Shown here: positions 53,004 through 61,112 of the stretch, piece after piece | How positions within the stretch are numbered: position 1 is the stretch's first letter | How the letters are laid out: every line of letters begins with the position of its first letter | Assembly (NCBI RefSeq): GCF_034627025.1 | Contig: NZ_CP141050.1 | Span: 620,001-684,000, forward strand | DNA: 64,000 bases | Reading direction: 5' to 3' | From: Microvirga lotononidis | GTDB lineage: Bacteria > Pseudomonadota > Alphaproteobacteria > Rhizobiales > Beijerinckiaceae | Notes under the pieces: generated by a model | Told to the model about the DNA's origin: nothing | What the model saw: only the letters and a program-made list of their open reading frames with translations | The model's database searches: none | Position numbers and translations under genes: made by a program

Positions 53004-54553
53004 TCGGCCGCCTCCTTCCGTTGGTCACCGAGCCGCGGCAGGCGGATCGTGAACACGGCACCACCCTCCGGGGCATTCGCCGCCGTGATCCGCCCGCCGA
53101 ACGCCTCGACGATGCGCTCGCAGAGCGGCAGACCGAGGCCCATGCCGCCCGGCTTGGTGGTGAAGAACGGCTCGAACAGGCGCGGCAGGTCGACGGCGGG
53201 GATCCCCGGCCCCCGGTCCCTGACCGCAATCACGGCCATGTCGCCGCCAGCGGTTGTTGTGATCGTCACCGTCCGCCGCTCCTGCGGCAGCACTTCGACG
53301 GCATCCGCGGCGTTGCGCACGAGATTGTGCACGACCTGCTCGACAGACACCCGGTCAACCACGCAGACAGGATCGCCTGGGTCGAGATCGAGGTCCAGAG
53401 CAATGCCGCGGCGCTCCAGATCGCCTTGCATCAGCTCGGCGACGTTGCCAACCAGCTGGTTGAGGCTCGCGGGTTCAGAGCGTGGTCCGCTGTTCGACAC
53501 GTAGGCGCGCAAACGCGCAAGGATGTCGCCCGCCCGCTTGGCGAAACGAACGTTCGCGTCGAGCGCGCCGATGATTTCGTCTCGATCCGGAGAAGGGGAG
53601 CGGGCGAGGCGCAGGCCCGCCTGGCTGCGGCTGAGGATGGCGGTCAGAGGCTGCGTGAGCTCATGAGCGATGCCGGAGGCCATTTCGCCGACCGTGTTGA
53701 CCCGCATGGCATGCGCAAGCCGGGCCTGGTGCTCGTGAAAGCTCGCCCGCTCCCGGGCCTCCCGGGCCGCCCGCCGCTCGCGCAGCACCAACCCCGCGAG
53801 AAACACTCCGATCCCGGTAACGGCTGCCACAAGCGCAACGGCCACGGGCGGCAGAAGCTCGCCGAATCCGGGCTGCCGGGCAACCCGCAGGAGGAGTGGC
53901 TGGGAGCGGCTGCCGAGCGGTTTCTCGAAGTCGAGGTTCGGCAGAAGCCCACCAGATGAGGTCGCCTCTCCCACGTGGACGATCTCGCGTCCAGACGGTT
54001 CGCGCAGGGCCAAGTTCGTCCCCACGGGCAGGTCGCCCTCTGGTTCGATCAACCGCCGTGCGTCGACCGTCATCACAAGGACACCCGCCGGGGCCGTGGC
54101 CTCGGGGAGTCTTTTGACCAAGTGATAGGCTTCCGCTCCGTTCGGTTCAGCCAGCACAACCGCTTGTCCAGCCGAGAGATTGGCAGCGGTTGCCGCAAGC
54201 CCATCAATCCCCGGCCTGCCGGGCTGAAGCTCCCGGGTCGTGAACACAAGGTTCGGCAGGGGCGCCAAGCCGACGACGTCGATGGCCGTGATCCGGGGGT
54301 AGAAGCGCAAGACGGCCTCGGCGACCGCACTCAAGGTCGTGAACGAGCGGTCGGGGCTGGTCAGCACAGCGGCGAGGCTCGTCAAGTGCGCGTCATGCTG
54401 ATCCGCCCGTTGTGAGACAACACGGTGCAGGGTACGCGCCTCGACCTCGAAGCCGTCGCGGACGCCGACGAAGTTGATGGCCGCGACAGCGGCCGCCGCG
54501 ACGACCGTCAGCGCAAACCAGACACCAAGAGCTCGTGCGGCACGACTATTCAT
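53000..54553 (-). CDS. Membrane sensor histidine kinase
   Basis: 517 residues from the ATG at 54553. Two membrane helices (about 10-30 and 230-255) enclose a periplasmic CHASE-like sensor of some 200 residues. HATPase and dimerisation parts follow: H box GIAHELTQPLTAILSRSQAG, N box HNLVRNAADAVEVL, G boxes RDRGPGIPAVDL and GGMGLGLPLCERIVEAFGG. Partner of the adjacent FixJ-type regulator. The signal is unknown. Confidence 0.92.
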   Translation of the reverse strand: MNSRAARALGVWFALTVVAAAAVAAINFVGVRDGFEVEARTLHRVVSQRADQHDAHLTSLAAVLTSPDRSFTTLSAVAEAVLRFYPRITAIDVVGLAPLPNLVFTTRELQPGRPGIDGLAATAANLSAGQAVVLAEPNGAEAYHLVKRLPEATAPAGVLVMTVDARRLIEPEGDLPVGTNLALREPSGREIVHVGEATSSGGLLPNLDFEKPLGSRSQPLLLRVARQPGFGELLPPVAVALVAAVTGIGVFLAGLVLRERRAAREARERASFHEHQARLAHAMRVNTVGEMASGIAHELTQPLTAILSRSQAGLRLARSPSPDRDEIIGALDANVRFAKRAGDILARLRAYVSNSGPRSEPASLNQLVGNVAELMQGDLERRGIALDLDLDPGDPVCVVDRVSVEQVVHNLVRNAADAVEVLPQERRTVTITTTAGGDMAVIAVRDRGPGIPAVDLPRLFEPFFTTKPGGMGLGLPLCERIVEAFGGRITAANAPEGGAVFTIRLPRLGDQRKEAAE

Positions 54554-54712
54554 GAGTGGGGAACAGAACAAGCATGGTCATGAGACTAGCGTCGAGACAG
54601 CCGCCCGTCGACCGCCCGGCGTTGCTGCGCCGGAGGTGGATACCGGCTCGGCCAGGTCCATTGCGCACGGACAGAGGTACCTTGACGCGATGGTTGCTTC
54701 AGTTCAGTCCGC

Positions 54713-55414
54713 CTACGGAGAGACCGTCTCATGCACCATGATGGCGCGAATGGCGCTGAGGTGATCGAACATGGCCTGCCGGGCCCCCTCCGGATCCCGT
54801 GCCGCAATGGCCGCGACGATGGCGAGATGCATGCGCCCCTGCTGCGCCGCGTACTCCTTCTTGCGGGCCCGCCGGAAGGCGAGGTCGTGTTGCCGCTGCC
54901 AGCGGGCGCGGCCGCGCACCGACGACAGGACATCGAGGAAAGCGATCAGCAGAGGATTGCCGGTGATCCTGGCGATCCCTTTGTGGAAGGCATCGTCCGC
55001 CTGCTCGTAGGCCTGCCAGTCGGGCGTGTCGCTGGTCCGGAGCGCGTGGCCGCGCAGAAGGGCGATCTCGTCGGGTGTTGCACGCAGCGCCGCCTCGCCC
55101 GCGATGGGCGGCTCGATCAGGAGCCGGGCAGCGAGCACGTCGGCGGGAGACGCCATCTCGGCCAGAACCGACGGCCGGATCGGCTCGTGGGCCGGGCGCG
55201 GCCCGACGAAGGTGCCCTGACCCACATGCCGCCAGATCAGGCCCTCCTTCTCCAGCACATCGAGTGCTGCCCTCAGGGTCTCGCGGCTGCAGCCGATCTT
55301 GGGCGCCAGGGCCCGTTCCGACTCCAGCTTGTCCTGCGGCCCATAGGCCTGCTGCCGCAGATGGGCACGGAGCCGCCGGGTGGCATCGCTTGTCGACAGG
55401 CGTGTGCTCGCCAT
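54713..55414 (-). CDS. GntR-family regulator, FCD (FadR) subfamily
   Basis: 233 residues. Winged helix RAHLRQQAYGPQDKLESERA, LAPKIGCSRETLRAALDVLE and KEGLIWRHVGQGTFVG, followed by the all-helical FCD ligand domain (DVLAARLLIEPPIAGEAALR; YEQADDAFHKGIARITGNPL). FCD regulators sense organic acids or sugar acids. Its own upstream region has repeated AGACCAAT elements, suggesting autoregulation. Confidence 0.9.
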   Translation of the reverse strand: MASTRLSTSDATRRLRAHLRQQAYGPQDKLESERALAPKIGCSRETLRAALDVLEKEGLIWRHVGQGTFVGPRPAHEPIRPSVLAEMASPADVLAARLLIEPPIAGEAALRATPDEIALLRGHALRTSDTPDWQAYEQADDAFHKGIARITGNPLLIAFLDVLSSVRGRARWQRQHDLAFRRARKKEYAAQQGRMHLAIVAAIAARDPEGARQAMFDHLSAIRAIMVHETVSP

Positions 55415-55460
55415 AATCTGCAGACCAATCCTTAGACCAATTCCGATCCGGTCTATGTAG
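55415..55460. promoter_or_regulatory. Candidate operator of the GntR-family regulator
   Basis: Two direct AGACCAATyC elements and an inverted pair TTAGACC...GGTCTAT within about 40 nt upstream of the regulator start; typical of a GntR autoregulatory region. Confidence 0.45.
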
Positions 55461-55518
55461 CAGGTCCAGGCTCGGTGCGAAAGGTGCGCCCGGGCGGAGG
55501 AGCGGAGGGAAACGTCTG

Positions 55519-55671
55519 ATGAGAGCCACGATTGATGACAGATTCTTCGGTGACGAGCCCGCCCATGACCCGGCCGTCCGCGTGGGCCGCTTGGTCGGCA
55601 CCGTCCTGGGACTGTCGATCTATCTGATGTTAGTCTGGATCGTCATCGATGGCCTCGTTCGGATCCTGTGA
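55519..55671 (+). CDS. Small single-helix membrane protein, 50 aa
   Basis: GGAGGGAAACG precedes the ATG. The N-terminus is charged (MRATIDDRFFGDEPAHDPAV), the C-terminus is one membrane helix (LVGTVLGLSIYLMLVWIVID). It stops 3 nt before the DUF1275 gene and is probably co-translated with it. Function unknown. Confidence 0.6.
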   Translation: MRATIDDRFFGDEPAHDPAVRVGRLVGTVLGLSIYLMLVWIVIDGLVRIL

Positions 55672-55674
55672 GCC

Positions 55675-56466
55675 GTGAGCCGGCCGCCCCCGCGCACCAT
55701 TGGGACGGCGCCGTCCGGCCACGGGCGGACAAATCCGCCTGATCGGATCGCGCTGGGACTTCGCGCGCGGCTCCTCCTGGGTGGGCTGCTGACGGCGGTG
55801 GCGGGCTTCGTCGACGCCATCGGGTACATCGGCCTGGGAGGGCTGTTCGCCTCATTCATGAGCGCGGCCAGCGTATCGCTCGGCGTCGGCGTGGGCGATG
55901 GTTCCTGGGGCCCCGTGCACCAGGGCGGCATGATGATCGCCTCGTTCCTCGGCGGCGTCACGCTCGGAACGGTTCTGGGCGGGATCACGGGCGTGTGGGC
56001 CCTCTCGGCCGTGCTGGCGCTGGAGGGGCTCTTCCTGGCGGGATCGGCTCTGCTGGCCACCTGCGACGCCGCTCTTGCGATTTCGATCCTTCCGGTCGTG
56101 GCGGCCATGGGCGTGCAGAACACCGCCCTGCAGTCGGTGAGCGGGGTGCGGCTGGGCGTGACCTTCATCACCGGCACGCTGGTGAGCCTGGGGCAGGCGC
56201 TGGGGCAGGCCCTCCTTGGATACCCTCAAACGTGGCCTCTCGGAGCTCATGCCCTCCCGTGGGCCGCCCTGATGGTCGGGGCGGCGACCGGCGCGATCCT
56301 GCACAGGGAATTCGGCCCGGTAGCCCTGATGGCTCCGGCCGTTCTGGTCACCGGGTTGGCCATGCTCAGCGCCGCGGCAGCGCTGAACGCCGGCAGCCCC
56401 ACCCGGCGGAGGCCGCTCCCTGCCGGTGCCAGCCGGGATCGTCCCATCGTGTGGCCGCACGACTGA
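55675..56466 (+). CDS. DUF1275 (YoaK-like) membrane protein
   Basis: 263 residues from a GTG, or somewhat shorter. Six or more helices, with the family hallmark LTAVAGFVDAIGYIGLGGLF and SFMSAASVSLGVG near the start, and MGVQNTALQSVSGVRLGVTF in the middle. A predicted inner-membrane protein of unknown transport activity. Proteins of this family often sit in stress or symbiosis regions. Confidence 0.85.
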   Translation: MSRPPPRTIGTAPSGHGRTNPPDRIALGLRARLLLGGLLTAVAGFVDAIGYIGLGGLFASFMSAASVSLGVGVGDGSWGPVHQGGMMIASFLGGVTLGTVLGGITGVWALSAVLALEGLFLAGSALLATCDAALAISILPVVAAMGVQNTALQSVSGVRLGVTFITGTLVSLGQALGQALLGYPQTWPLGAHALPWAALMVGAATGAILHREFGPVALMAPAVLVTGLAMLSAAAALNAGSPTRRRPLPAGASRDRPIVWPHD

Positions 56467-56508
56467 GCCCTGCCGCCGCAAGGTCCCCGAAATACCAATG
56501 GAACCCCA

Positions 56509-56772
56509 ATGATGCGTAAGATCGACCCGTTTCTCCTGCTGATCATGGCAGCCGTTGCCGTGGCCAGCGTCTTTCCGGCTCAGGGCGAAGGTGCCCACAT
56601 GCTCGACACGTTGGGCATCCTCGGCATTGCGCTGCTGTTCTTCGTCCACGGCGCGGCCCTGCCGCGGGAGGTGGTGATCGAGGGCCTGGTTCAGTGGCGG
56701 CTGCACCTGTTCATCTTCGCCATCACCTTCGTGGTGTTTCCCGTGGCCGTGCTGCCGTTCGGCGTGCTGCCG
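56509..56772 (+). pseudogene. Bile acid:sodium symporter (BASS) family, N-terminal fragment
   Basis: MRKIDPFLLLIMAAVAVASV, LGIALLFFVHGAALPREVVI and WRLHLFIFAITFVVFPVAVL are the first three helices of a BASS transporter. At about 56772 the similarity stops and the frame continues in unrelated, basic sequence. Some 240 residues are missing, so the gene is cut, probably at the boundary of the mobile segment that follows. Confidence 0.7.
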
Positions 56773-56885
56773 TGTCCGGTCGCGGATGGTTGCCGACGCC
56801 GCTCAAGACCCCTGCCATGGCCGCCCCGGTTTGCGTCCCCGAGCAGCCAATGGAGGCGGCGGCTTAAGCCGCCGCCCACGCGGAA

Positions 56886-56923
56886 GCCCTTGCGCCGTCT
56901 CTCTCCCGGCGCAAGGGCTTTTC
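56886..56923 (+). terminator. Terminator hairpin, copy 1 (direct repeat around TA module)
   Basis: GCCCTTGCGCCG - loop - CGGCGCAAGGGC followed by TTTTC: 12-bp perfect stem and a short T run. A near-identical copy (one difference in the loop) lies at 57643-57680, so the RelE/Xre pair is bracketed by the same hairpin. Confidence 0.8.
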
Positions 56924-56979
56924 AGTTAGCAAATTGCTATTTTTCTCTTGTATTCAGTTAGCTGTATGCTATCTCTCCC

Positions 56980-57231
56980 ATGAAGCAGATTGCTTACAGC
57001 AAATCAGCCCTGAAGACCCTTCGCCGGATTCCGGCGAATGTCGCGGCTACGATCAAGGGCAAGATTGAGCAGTACGCCGCCGATCCTGCCTCGCTCTCCG
57101 CCAATGTGACAAAGCTTCAGGGGCGTGAGAGCTATCGGCTGCGGGTTGGTGACCGGCGCGTGATCTTCGATGAGGATGGTAACGTTCTTGCCATCCTGGA
57201 AATCGGCCCCAGGGGCGGAATTTACGGTTAG
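56980..57231 (+). CDS. RelE/ParE-family toxin
   Basis: 83 residues. RelE fold: QIAYSKSALKTLRRIPANVA, KLQGRESYRLRVGDRRVIFD and the end GNVLAILEIGPRGGIYG. The Arg residues in the central strand are those used by RelE-type mRNA interferases. The antitoxin gene starts 9 nt after its stop. The promoter lies in an A+T-rich stretch just before, where TTAGCAAATTGC and TTAGCTGTATGC form partial repeats. Confidence 0.85.
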   Translation: MKQIAYSKSALKTLRRIPANVAATIKGKIEQYAADPASLSANVTKLQGRESYRLRVGDRRVIFDEDGNVLAILEIGPRGGIYG

Positions 57232-57240
57232 GAGATGAGC

Positions 57241-57615
57241 ATGAATAAGCCCGACATCATCACGACTCCGAGCGGCGACCGTTTGGCGATCATGCCGCTT
57301 GCGGATTATGAAAGCCTTGTCGCCTCGGCGGAACAGTCTTCCGACGTGCGCGCTTACGATGAGGTGAAGCGCCGGATCGCCAGTGGGGAAGATGAGCTTG
57401 TCCCGGCCGAGTTTGCCAACCGCATTCTCGACGGCGAGAGCCCGGTTCGGGTTTGGCGCGAGTATCGCGGCATGAGCGCGAAAGACCTCGCGGCCAAGAC
57501 CGGCCTCAGTCCGGCCTATATCAGTCAGATCGAGACTGGTGAGCGCGACGGCAGTTTCGAGACCATGAAGAAGATCGCGCAAGCTTTGTCCGTATCTCTT
57601 GATGATCTCGCCTGA
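57241..57615 (+). CDS. Xre-family antitoxin of the RelE-type toxin
   Basis: 124 residues from the ATG at 57241, chosen for GGAG 6 nt upstream. The N-terminal half may contact the toxin (DRLAIMPLADYESLVASAEQ); the C-terminal half is a Cro/C1-type helix-turn-helix (MSAKDLAAKTGLSPAYISQI and SFETMKKIAQALSVSLDDLA). Toxin-first order as in higBA modules. Expected to repress its own promoter. Confidence 0.87.
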   Translation: MNKPDIITTPSGDRLAIMPLADYESLVASAEQSSDVRAYDEVKRRIASGEDELVPAEFANRILDGESPVRVWREYRGMSAKDLAAKTGLSPAYISQIETGERDGSFETMKKIAQALSVSLDDLA

Positions 57616-57642
57616 TCACCAGGGATCGAACAAGCTCCTCCA

Positions 57643-57680
57643 GCCCTTGCGCCGTCTCTCTCACGGCGCAAGGGCTTTTC
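57643..57680 (+). terminator. Terminator hairpin, copy 2 (direct repeat around TA module)
   Basis: Same GCCCTTGCGCCG / CGGCGCAAGGGC stem followed by TTTTC, 28 nt after the antitoxin stop codon. Confidence 0.8.
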
Positions 57681-57821
57681 ACAAAACGCCGAGCAGCAGG
57701 GGAGGGCAAGCCTCCCCACTTCCATACAGCCGCCGCCGTGACCGGCGGCCTCTTGTTTGCAGATCCCCAATGCCGCAAGGGAAGGTGCTCGCGCACCCCC
57801 TCTCGCTTAAATTCGGCCGCA

Positions 57822-58029
57822 TGGCGAGCTTAGGACCAGAGCAGCTCGAGGCAGAGGCGAGGGCCATCCTGTGGCGCAGGATCGAGCGCCTGGGATGTTT
57901 CCCGGCTTGTCCGAGGAGGAGCGCCGGGAGCGGATCGCCCAGGACGTCGAGCTCTACTGGCCGACCATGGTGCAGGAGGCAGCCCGTAGCCTCTTGGACA
58001 GGCTACGGGAGGGCCGTCCCCATGAGTGA
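57822..58029 (+). pseudogene. Small hypothetical protein, frameshifted
   Basis: The frame MASLGPEQLEAEARAILWRR then ends usefully near IERLG, and the natural continuation FPGLSEEERRERIAQDVELY and LLDRLREGRPHE is in another frame from about 57895. Together about 68 residues, helical. The lesion is one base; the downstream gene starts inside its last codons. Confidence 0.45.
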
Positions 58030-58354
58030 CATCTACTGGAAGCGTACCAGTGACGTTTGGGGCGACGAAGCAGGCGACCCAACGGACTTCACGGCCATTG
58101 ATCCCGAGCGGCCAGGATCGGAGCCGGAGCAGTATATTGGCCGAGTGATGCAGCATTTGCACGGACCGCAGAAAGGGCTTTGGTTTTGGTCCATGATCTG
58201 CACCAACCCCGGCCCCCGTTTCCCGTTTCCAACCAACGGAACCGAAGCCCGGCGTGGGGATGCAGGACGCCGCGTCATCGAGTGCTATCGCCGCATGGCG
58301 GGCTTCTATGGCGTCCCCGACCTGAAAACCCAGCATTCTAGCGGTCACGGCTGA
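58022..58354 (+). CDS. Hypothetical protein, 110 aa
   Basis: Begins MSDIYWKRTSDVWGDEAGDP and has QHLHGPQKGLWFWSMICTNP in the middle. Its ATG overlaps the previous stop (ATGAGTGA). Resembles small plasmid- or phage-borne proteins of unknown role; no domain recognised. Confidence 0.5.
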   Translation: MSDIYWKRTSDVWGDEAGDPTDFTAIDPERPGSEPEQYIGRVMQHLHGPQKGLWFWSMICTNPGPRFPFPTNGTEARRGDAGRRVIECYRRMAGFYGVPDLKTQHSSGHG

Positions 58355-58666
58355 CGCCGTGCCTTTCACAGAATAGCCCATCTAAGCGGCGGCCGCCTGT
58401 GGCGGCCGGGTCATGGCTCTTGTGCCGGAAGGAAGGGAAGAGAGGCGCGCGGCCCTCTCTCCCCACGCAACCAGAAAATCCGGTCTCCCCATCCTTCGGG
58501 CCAAGGCCCTGCCAGGATCGCCTATGGCGGCCCTCCGGGCGCTTGTCGCGCCCTCCGGGTGGGTGATCCCCCTCCGGATTTTCCGGTTGCCCCCCTCTCT
58601 CCCCGCTGTTCGCCACGAAGGCAGGGGCGCAGGCGCTTGCGCCCGAGAAGGAAGGAGAGAGACAGC
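58355..58666. other. Intergenic region with GC-rich inverted repeats
   Basis: About 310 bases containing short inverted repeats (GGCGGCCGCC, GCGCCCTCCGGG and relatives) but no supported gene. Confidence 0.4.
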
Positions 58667-59038
58667 ATGGAAACCCTCACAGCCCCTCACCCGACCATCG
58701 CCCATCTGTTTGATGCCGACGAGTGGAGCCAGTTGCTCATGAACGGCCGGATCGCCAACCGCGTTCACACCGACCCCGTTCCGGTCGTCAAACCCTTCAC
58801 GCCTCATGCGGACTGGGTTTGGCTTGTGGCCGAGATCCACCCCGAGGACGGCGACACCGCCATGGGCCTGATCGACAATGGCCAGGGCTTTCCGGTCAAA
58901 GGCTATTTCCGCCTGTCCGACATCACCGACCCATCCAAGCCCCCGGTTTACAAAGACCTCAACTTTCACCTGCGCCCCAAGCGGCCCCTCTCGGAGCATT
59001 ACGCCGACGCCGTGAAGGCGGGCGCGATCACGATCTAG
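58667..59038 (+). CDS. DUF2958 family protein
   Basis: 123 residues from the ATG at 58667 (GGAAGGAGAGAG upstream). HADWVWLVAEIHPEDGDTAM, GLIDNGQGFPVKGYFRLSDI and the LNFHLRPKRPLSEHY end are the family pattern. Members are mostly on plasmids, ICEs and phages; function unknown. It supports a mobile origin of this segment. Confidence 0.8.
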   Translation: METLTAPHPTIAHLFDADEWSQLLMNGRIANRVHTDPVPVVKPFTPHADWVWLVAEIHPEDGDTAMGLIDNGQGFPVKGYFRLSDITDPSKPPVYKDLNFHLRPKRPLSEHYADAVKAGAITI

Positions 59039-59196
59039 CGCCAGGCGCGCGGTTTACAGAACCGAAAGGGGAGTGGGCTTAGGAAGACAGCAAGTTTTGA
59101 GGGCGAAAGCAGCAGCGCCGGGCCAGCGGCGCGATCTAGGAGGATGAGCCACCTAGACGGAGGCGGACGGCTCCGCCCTCAAACGGAGGACAAAGC

Positions 59197-59286
59197 ATGT
59201 GGATTCCCATTAGCTTTGCCCTAGACATGAAAAGGACCCGGACGTACTGGCAAGTTCGCATCCGGGTCCAATTCTGGATCGTCTAG
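59197..59286 (+). CDS. Possible small basic peptide, 29 aa
   Basis: GGAGG lies 7 nt before the ATG, and the peptide (MWIPISFALDMKRTR then aromatic/basic residues) is short but well initiated. A hairpin GGACCCGGA / TCCGGGTCC (59233-59269) lies within it, so it could instead be a terminator region read as a frame. Confidence 0.3.
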   Translation: MWIPISFALDMKRTRTYWQVRIRVQFWIV

Positions 59287-59361
59287 GAAACGGGGAGGGG
59301 GCGAAGGCCCTCTTCCCACTCCGGGCCTGAATATAGCGCAAGCCGCGCCCTGATCCAAGTC

Positions 59362-59562
59362 TTAGGGGCTTGATGCGGTTTCACAGAAGGCCGCGCGCTC
59401 CGCTTCCAGCCGTTCAAGATAGACACTGAAATCTCCCTCCGGAGCCTCATCCTCATAGGCGCGCGCAAACCGCGCAGTCTCGGAGGAGCCGGTTGCCCGA
59501 TCCATCGCTTCGAGCCGCCGGAAGGTTGCGGCAGCATCGAAGGGCGTCAGGCATTCCGGCAC
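59362..59562 (-). CDS. Small hypothetical protein, 66 aa
   Basis: Helical, acidic protein (MPECLTPFDAAATFRRLEAM, then FARAYEDEAPEGDFSVYLER). Divergent from the VapBC module and sharing its A+T-rich operator region. Could be a regulator or an unrelated small gene. Confidence 0.45.
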   Translation of the reverse strand: MPECLTPFDAAATFRRLEAMDRATGSSETARFARAYEDEAPEGDFSVYLERLEAERAAFCETASSP

Positions 59563-59585
59563 TTTATCTCTCTTTGGGCTTGTCA

Positions 59586-59630
59586 GTATATACCAAATAG
59601 GATATACGTATATACGCTATTTGGATATAC
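59586..59630. promoter_or_regulatory. Imperfect palindrome upstream of VapBC-type module
   Basis: GTATATACCAAATAG - 16 nt - CTATTTGGATATAC, in a strikingly A+T-rich block between the divergent gene at 59562 and the antitoxin start at 59646. Typical operator for autoregulation by an antitoxin. Confidence 0.65.
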
Positions 59631-59645
59631 CGCAGGCAACCGAGA

Positions 59646-59894
59646 ATGACTTATCTGATCAAAGACGAAACGGTGGTCCAGCAGCTTAAGATTCTAGCGC
59701 AGCGCAAGAACAAGACCGTGGCCGACGTGTTGCGGCAGGTCATCGTGCAGGAGATCGAGCGCGAGGATTCCCGCACCAGCACCATGGAGAAACTAGCGCC
59801 TGTTCTGGCGAAGGCTCGCGCCCTCGGGGAGCCAGTCGGACGGATCAATTGGGAAGAGCAGAAGCGCGCGTCTGACGAGGAATGGGGCGAGTAA
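59646..59894 (+). CDS. VapB-type antitoxin (PSK transcription-factor family)
   Basis: 82 residues. N-terminal ribbon-helix-helix (YLIKDETVVQQLKILAQRKN) and KTVADVLRQVIVQEIE, C-terminal toxin-binding tail (RINWEEQKRASDEEWGE). Overlaps the toxin start (TAATG). It should bind the A+T-rich palindrome upstream. Confidence 0.85.
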   Translation: MTYLIKDETVVQQLKILAQRKNKTVADVLRQVIVQEIEREDSRTSTMEKLAPVLAKARALGEPVGRINWEEQKRASDEEWGE

Positions 59895-60289
59895 TGTATA
59901 TCGAAACGTCCGCCATCATCGCCATGCTTGCCGGCGAGGAAGAGGCCGAGGATATGGCGCGCAAAATCGACGCCGTCAAAACGAACCTCATCACGTCGCC
60001 GGTTTCCGTGACCGAGGCCGTGGTCCGGTTTGCCAGCATCAAGGGAATTGAGATCCCCGCGTCTCAGGAGCTTGTGAGTGAGCTTTTGAGCGCCTTGAAG
60101 GTGCAGACGATCAGCATCACGCCGGAGATCGGCAACAAGGCGATCCGTGCCTATGCGGAGTATGGCAAGGGCACCGGCCACGGCGCGAAGCTGAATTTGG
60201 GCGACGTGTTCTCGTATGCTTGCGCGAAAGCCTATCGCGTTCCGTTGCTCTATAAGGGCAACGACTTCGCAAAAACCGATCTGGCCTAA
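59894..60289 (+). CDS. VapC-type PIN-domain toxin
   Basis: 131 residues. PIN fold: MYIETSAIIAMLAGEEEAED, VSVTEAVVRFASIKGIEI and the end GDVFSYACAKAYRVPLLYKG then NDFAKTDL. The first acidic metal ligand is Glu (IET) instead of the usual Asp, while the other acidic positions (E, D, D) are kept. It should cleave RNA, unless the Glu reduces activity. Confidence 0.85.
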   Translation: MYIETSAIIAMLAGEEEAEDMARKIDAVKTNLITSPVSVTEAVVRFASIKGIEIPASQELVSELLSALKVQTISITPEIGNKAIRAYAEYGKGTGHGAKLNLGDVFSYACAKAYRVPLLYKGNDFAKTDLA

Positions 60290-60495
60290 AGAGCGCATCA
60301 TGAGCTTGATCCGGCTTCCCTGTAGCCCCGCCGGATCTTGCCGCGCCGTACAACGGCGCAGGCTTTGTCGGCGGCTTCCGCTGTCGGGAATGGCCGCCGC
60401 AAAGGGCTCTGCGAAGAGTGATCCCCGGGCGCATGGCGAACCTCCTGGCCGCCAGCATGGAATCAGACATGCGCTCGGCTGAAAACCCTGAATGA
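60290..60495. other. Intergenic region
   Basis: No supported gene; a 60-codon frame starting at 60300 is arginine/cysteine-rich and looks non-natural. The IS630 copy 2 begins at 60496 after TGA. Confidence 0.35.
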
Positions 60496-60584
60496 TACCC
60501 GCCCAGAGAATTGCTGACCCGGATTTGCGTCGGTGTGCCTTACGTGATCCACTGCGCAGCGGGGCGCTGTTGCGGGAGATCAGC

Positions 60585-61112
60585 ATGGCTGCCCTCCAGA
60601 TCCGGCAGGACTACTCAGCCCCCGACTTACGCCAGCGGGCCGCTCGCGAGAGGGACACCAGGGCCAGCCTGCGGTTGCTGGCGATCGCCAATGCGCTCGA
60701 GGGCATGCCCCGGGCCGAGGCGGCGGGGCTGGCCGGGATAAAGTGCCAGGCCCTGCACGATGCCATCCAGCGCTTCAATGCCGAGGGACCGGACGGTCTG
60801 CATGACCGCCCTCGGACCGGTCGCCCGGAGCAGCTTAGCCCTGGTCAGCAGGCCGCTCTCAAGGCCCATATCCTGCACGGGCCGGAGCCCGAGCACGATG
60901 GGGTGAGCGCCTGGCATCTGGTCGACCTATGCGAGTACGTCGAGCGGACGTACGGCGACAGCGAATGGGGGCTCTCGGGCCCGCTCAAGCGGCTCAACCT
61001 GTCGCGGCAGAAGACCCGGCCCTCGCACTCGAATGGCCATCCGGCCGCACAGGCGGCGTTCAAGAAAGGAGCTGCCGTCACAGCTGCAGAGCCTCGCGGC
61101 ACAGCATCCTGA
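60585..61112 (+). pseudogene. IS630-family transposase orf1 (copy 2)
   Basis: Starts MAALQIRQDYSAPDLRQRAA like copy 1 and keeps the HTH parts, but two codons are missing where copy 1 has GVSYSEWG. The orf1-orf2 frame relation (+1) is the same as in copy 1, although the A run is interrupted (AAGAAAG), which would weaken any slippery site. Confidence 0.8.

Noticed and set aside
60300-60482. 60-codon frame between VapC and the IS630 copy
   Set aside because: Arg/Cys/Pro-rich composition, no ribosome-binding site and no motif; likely non-coding.
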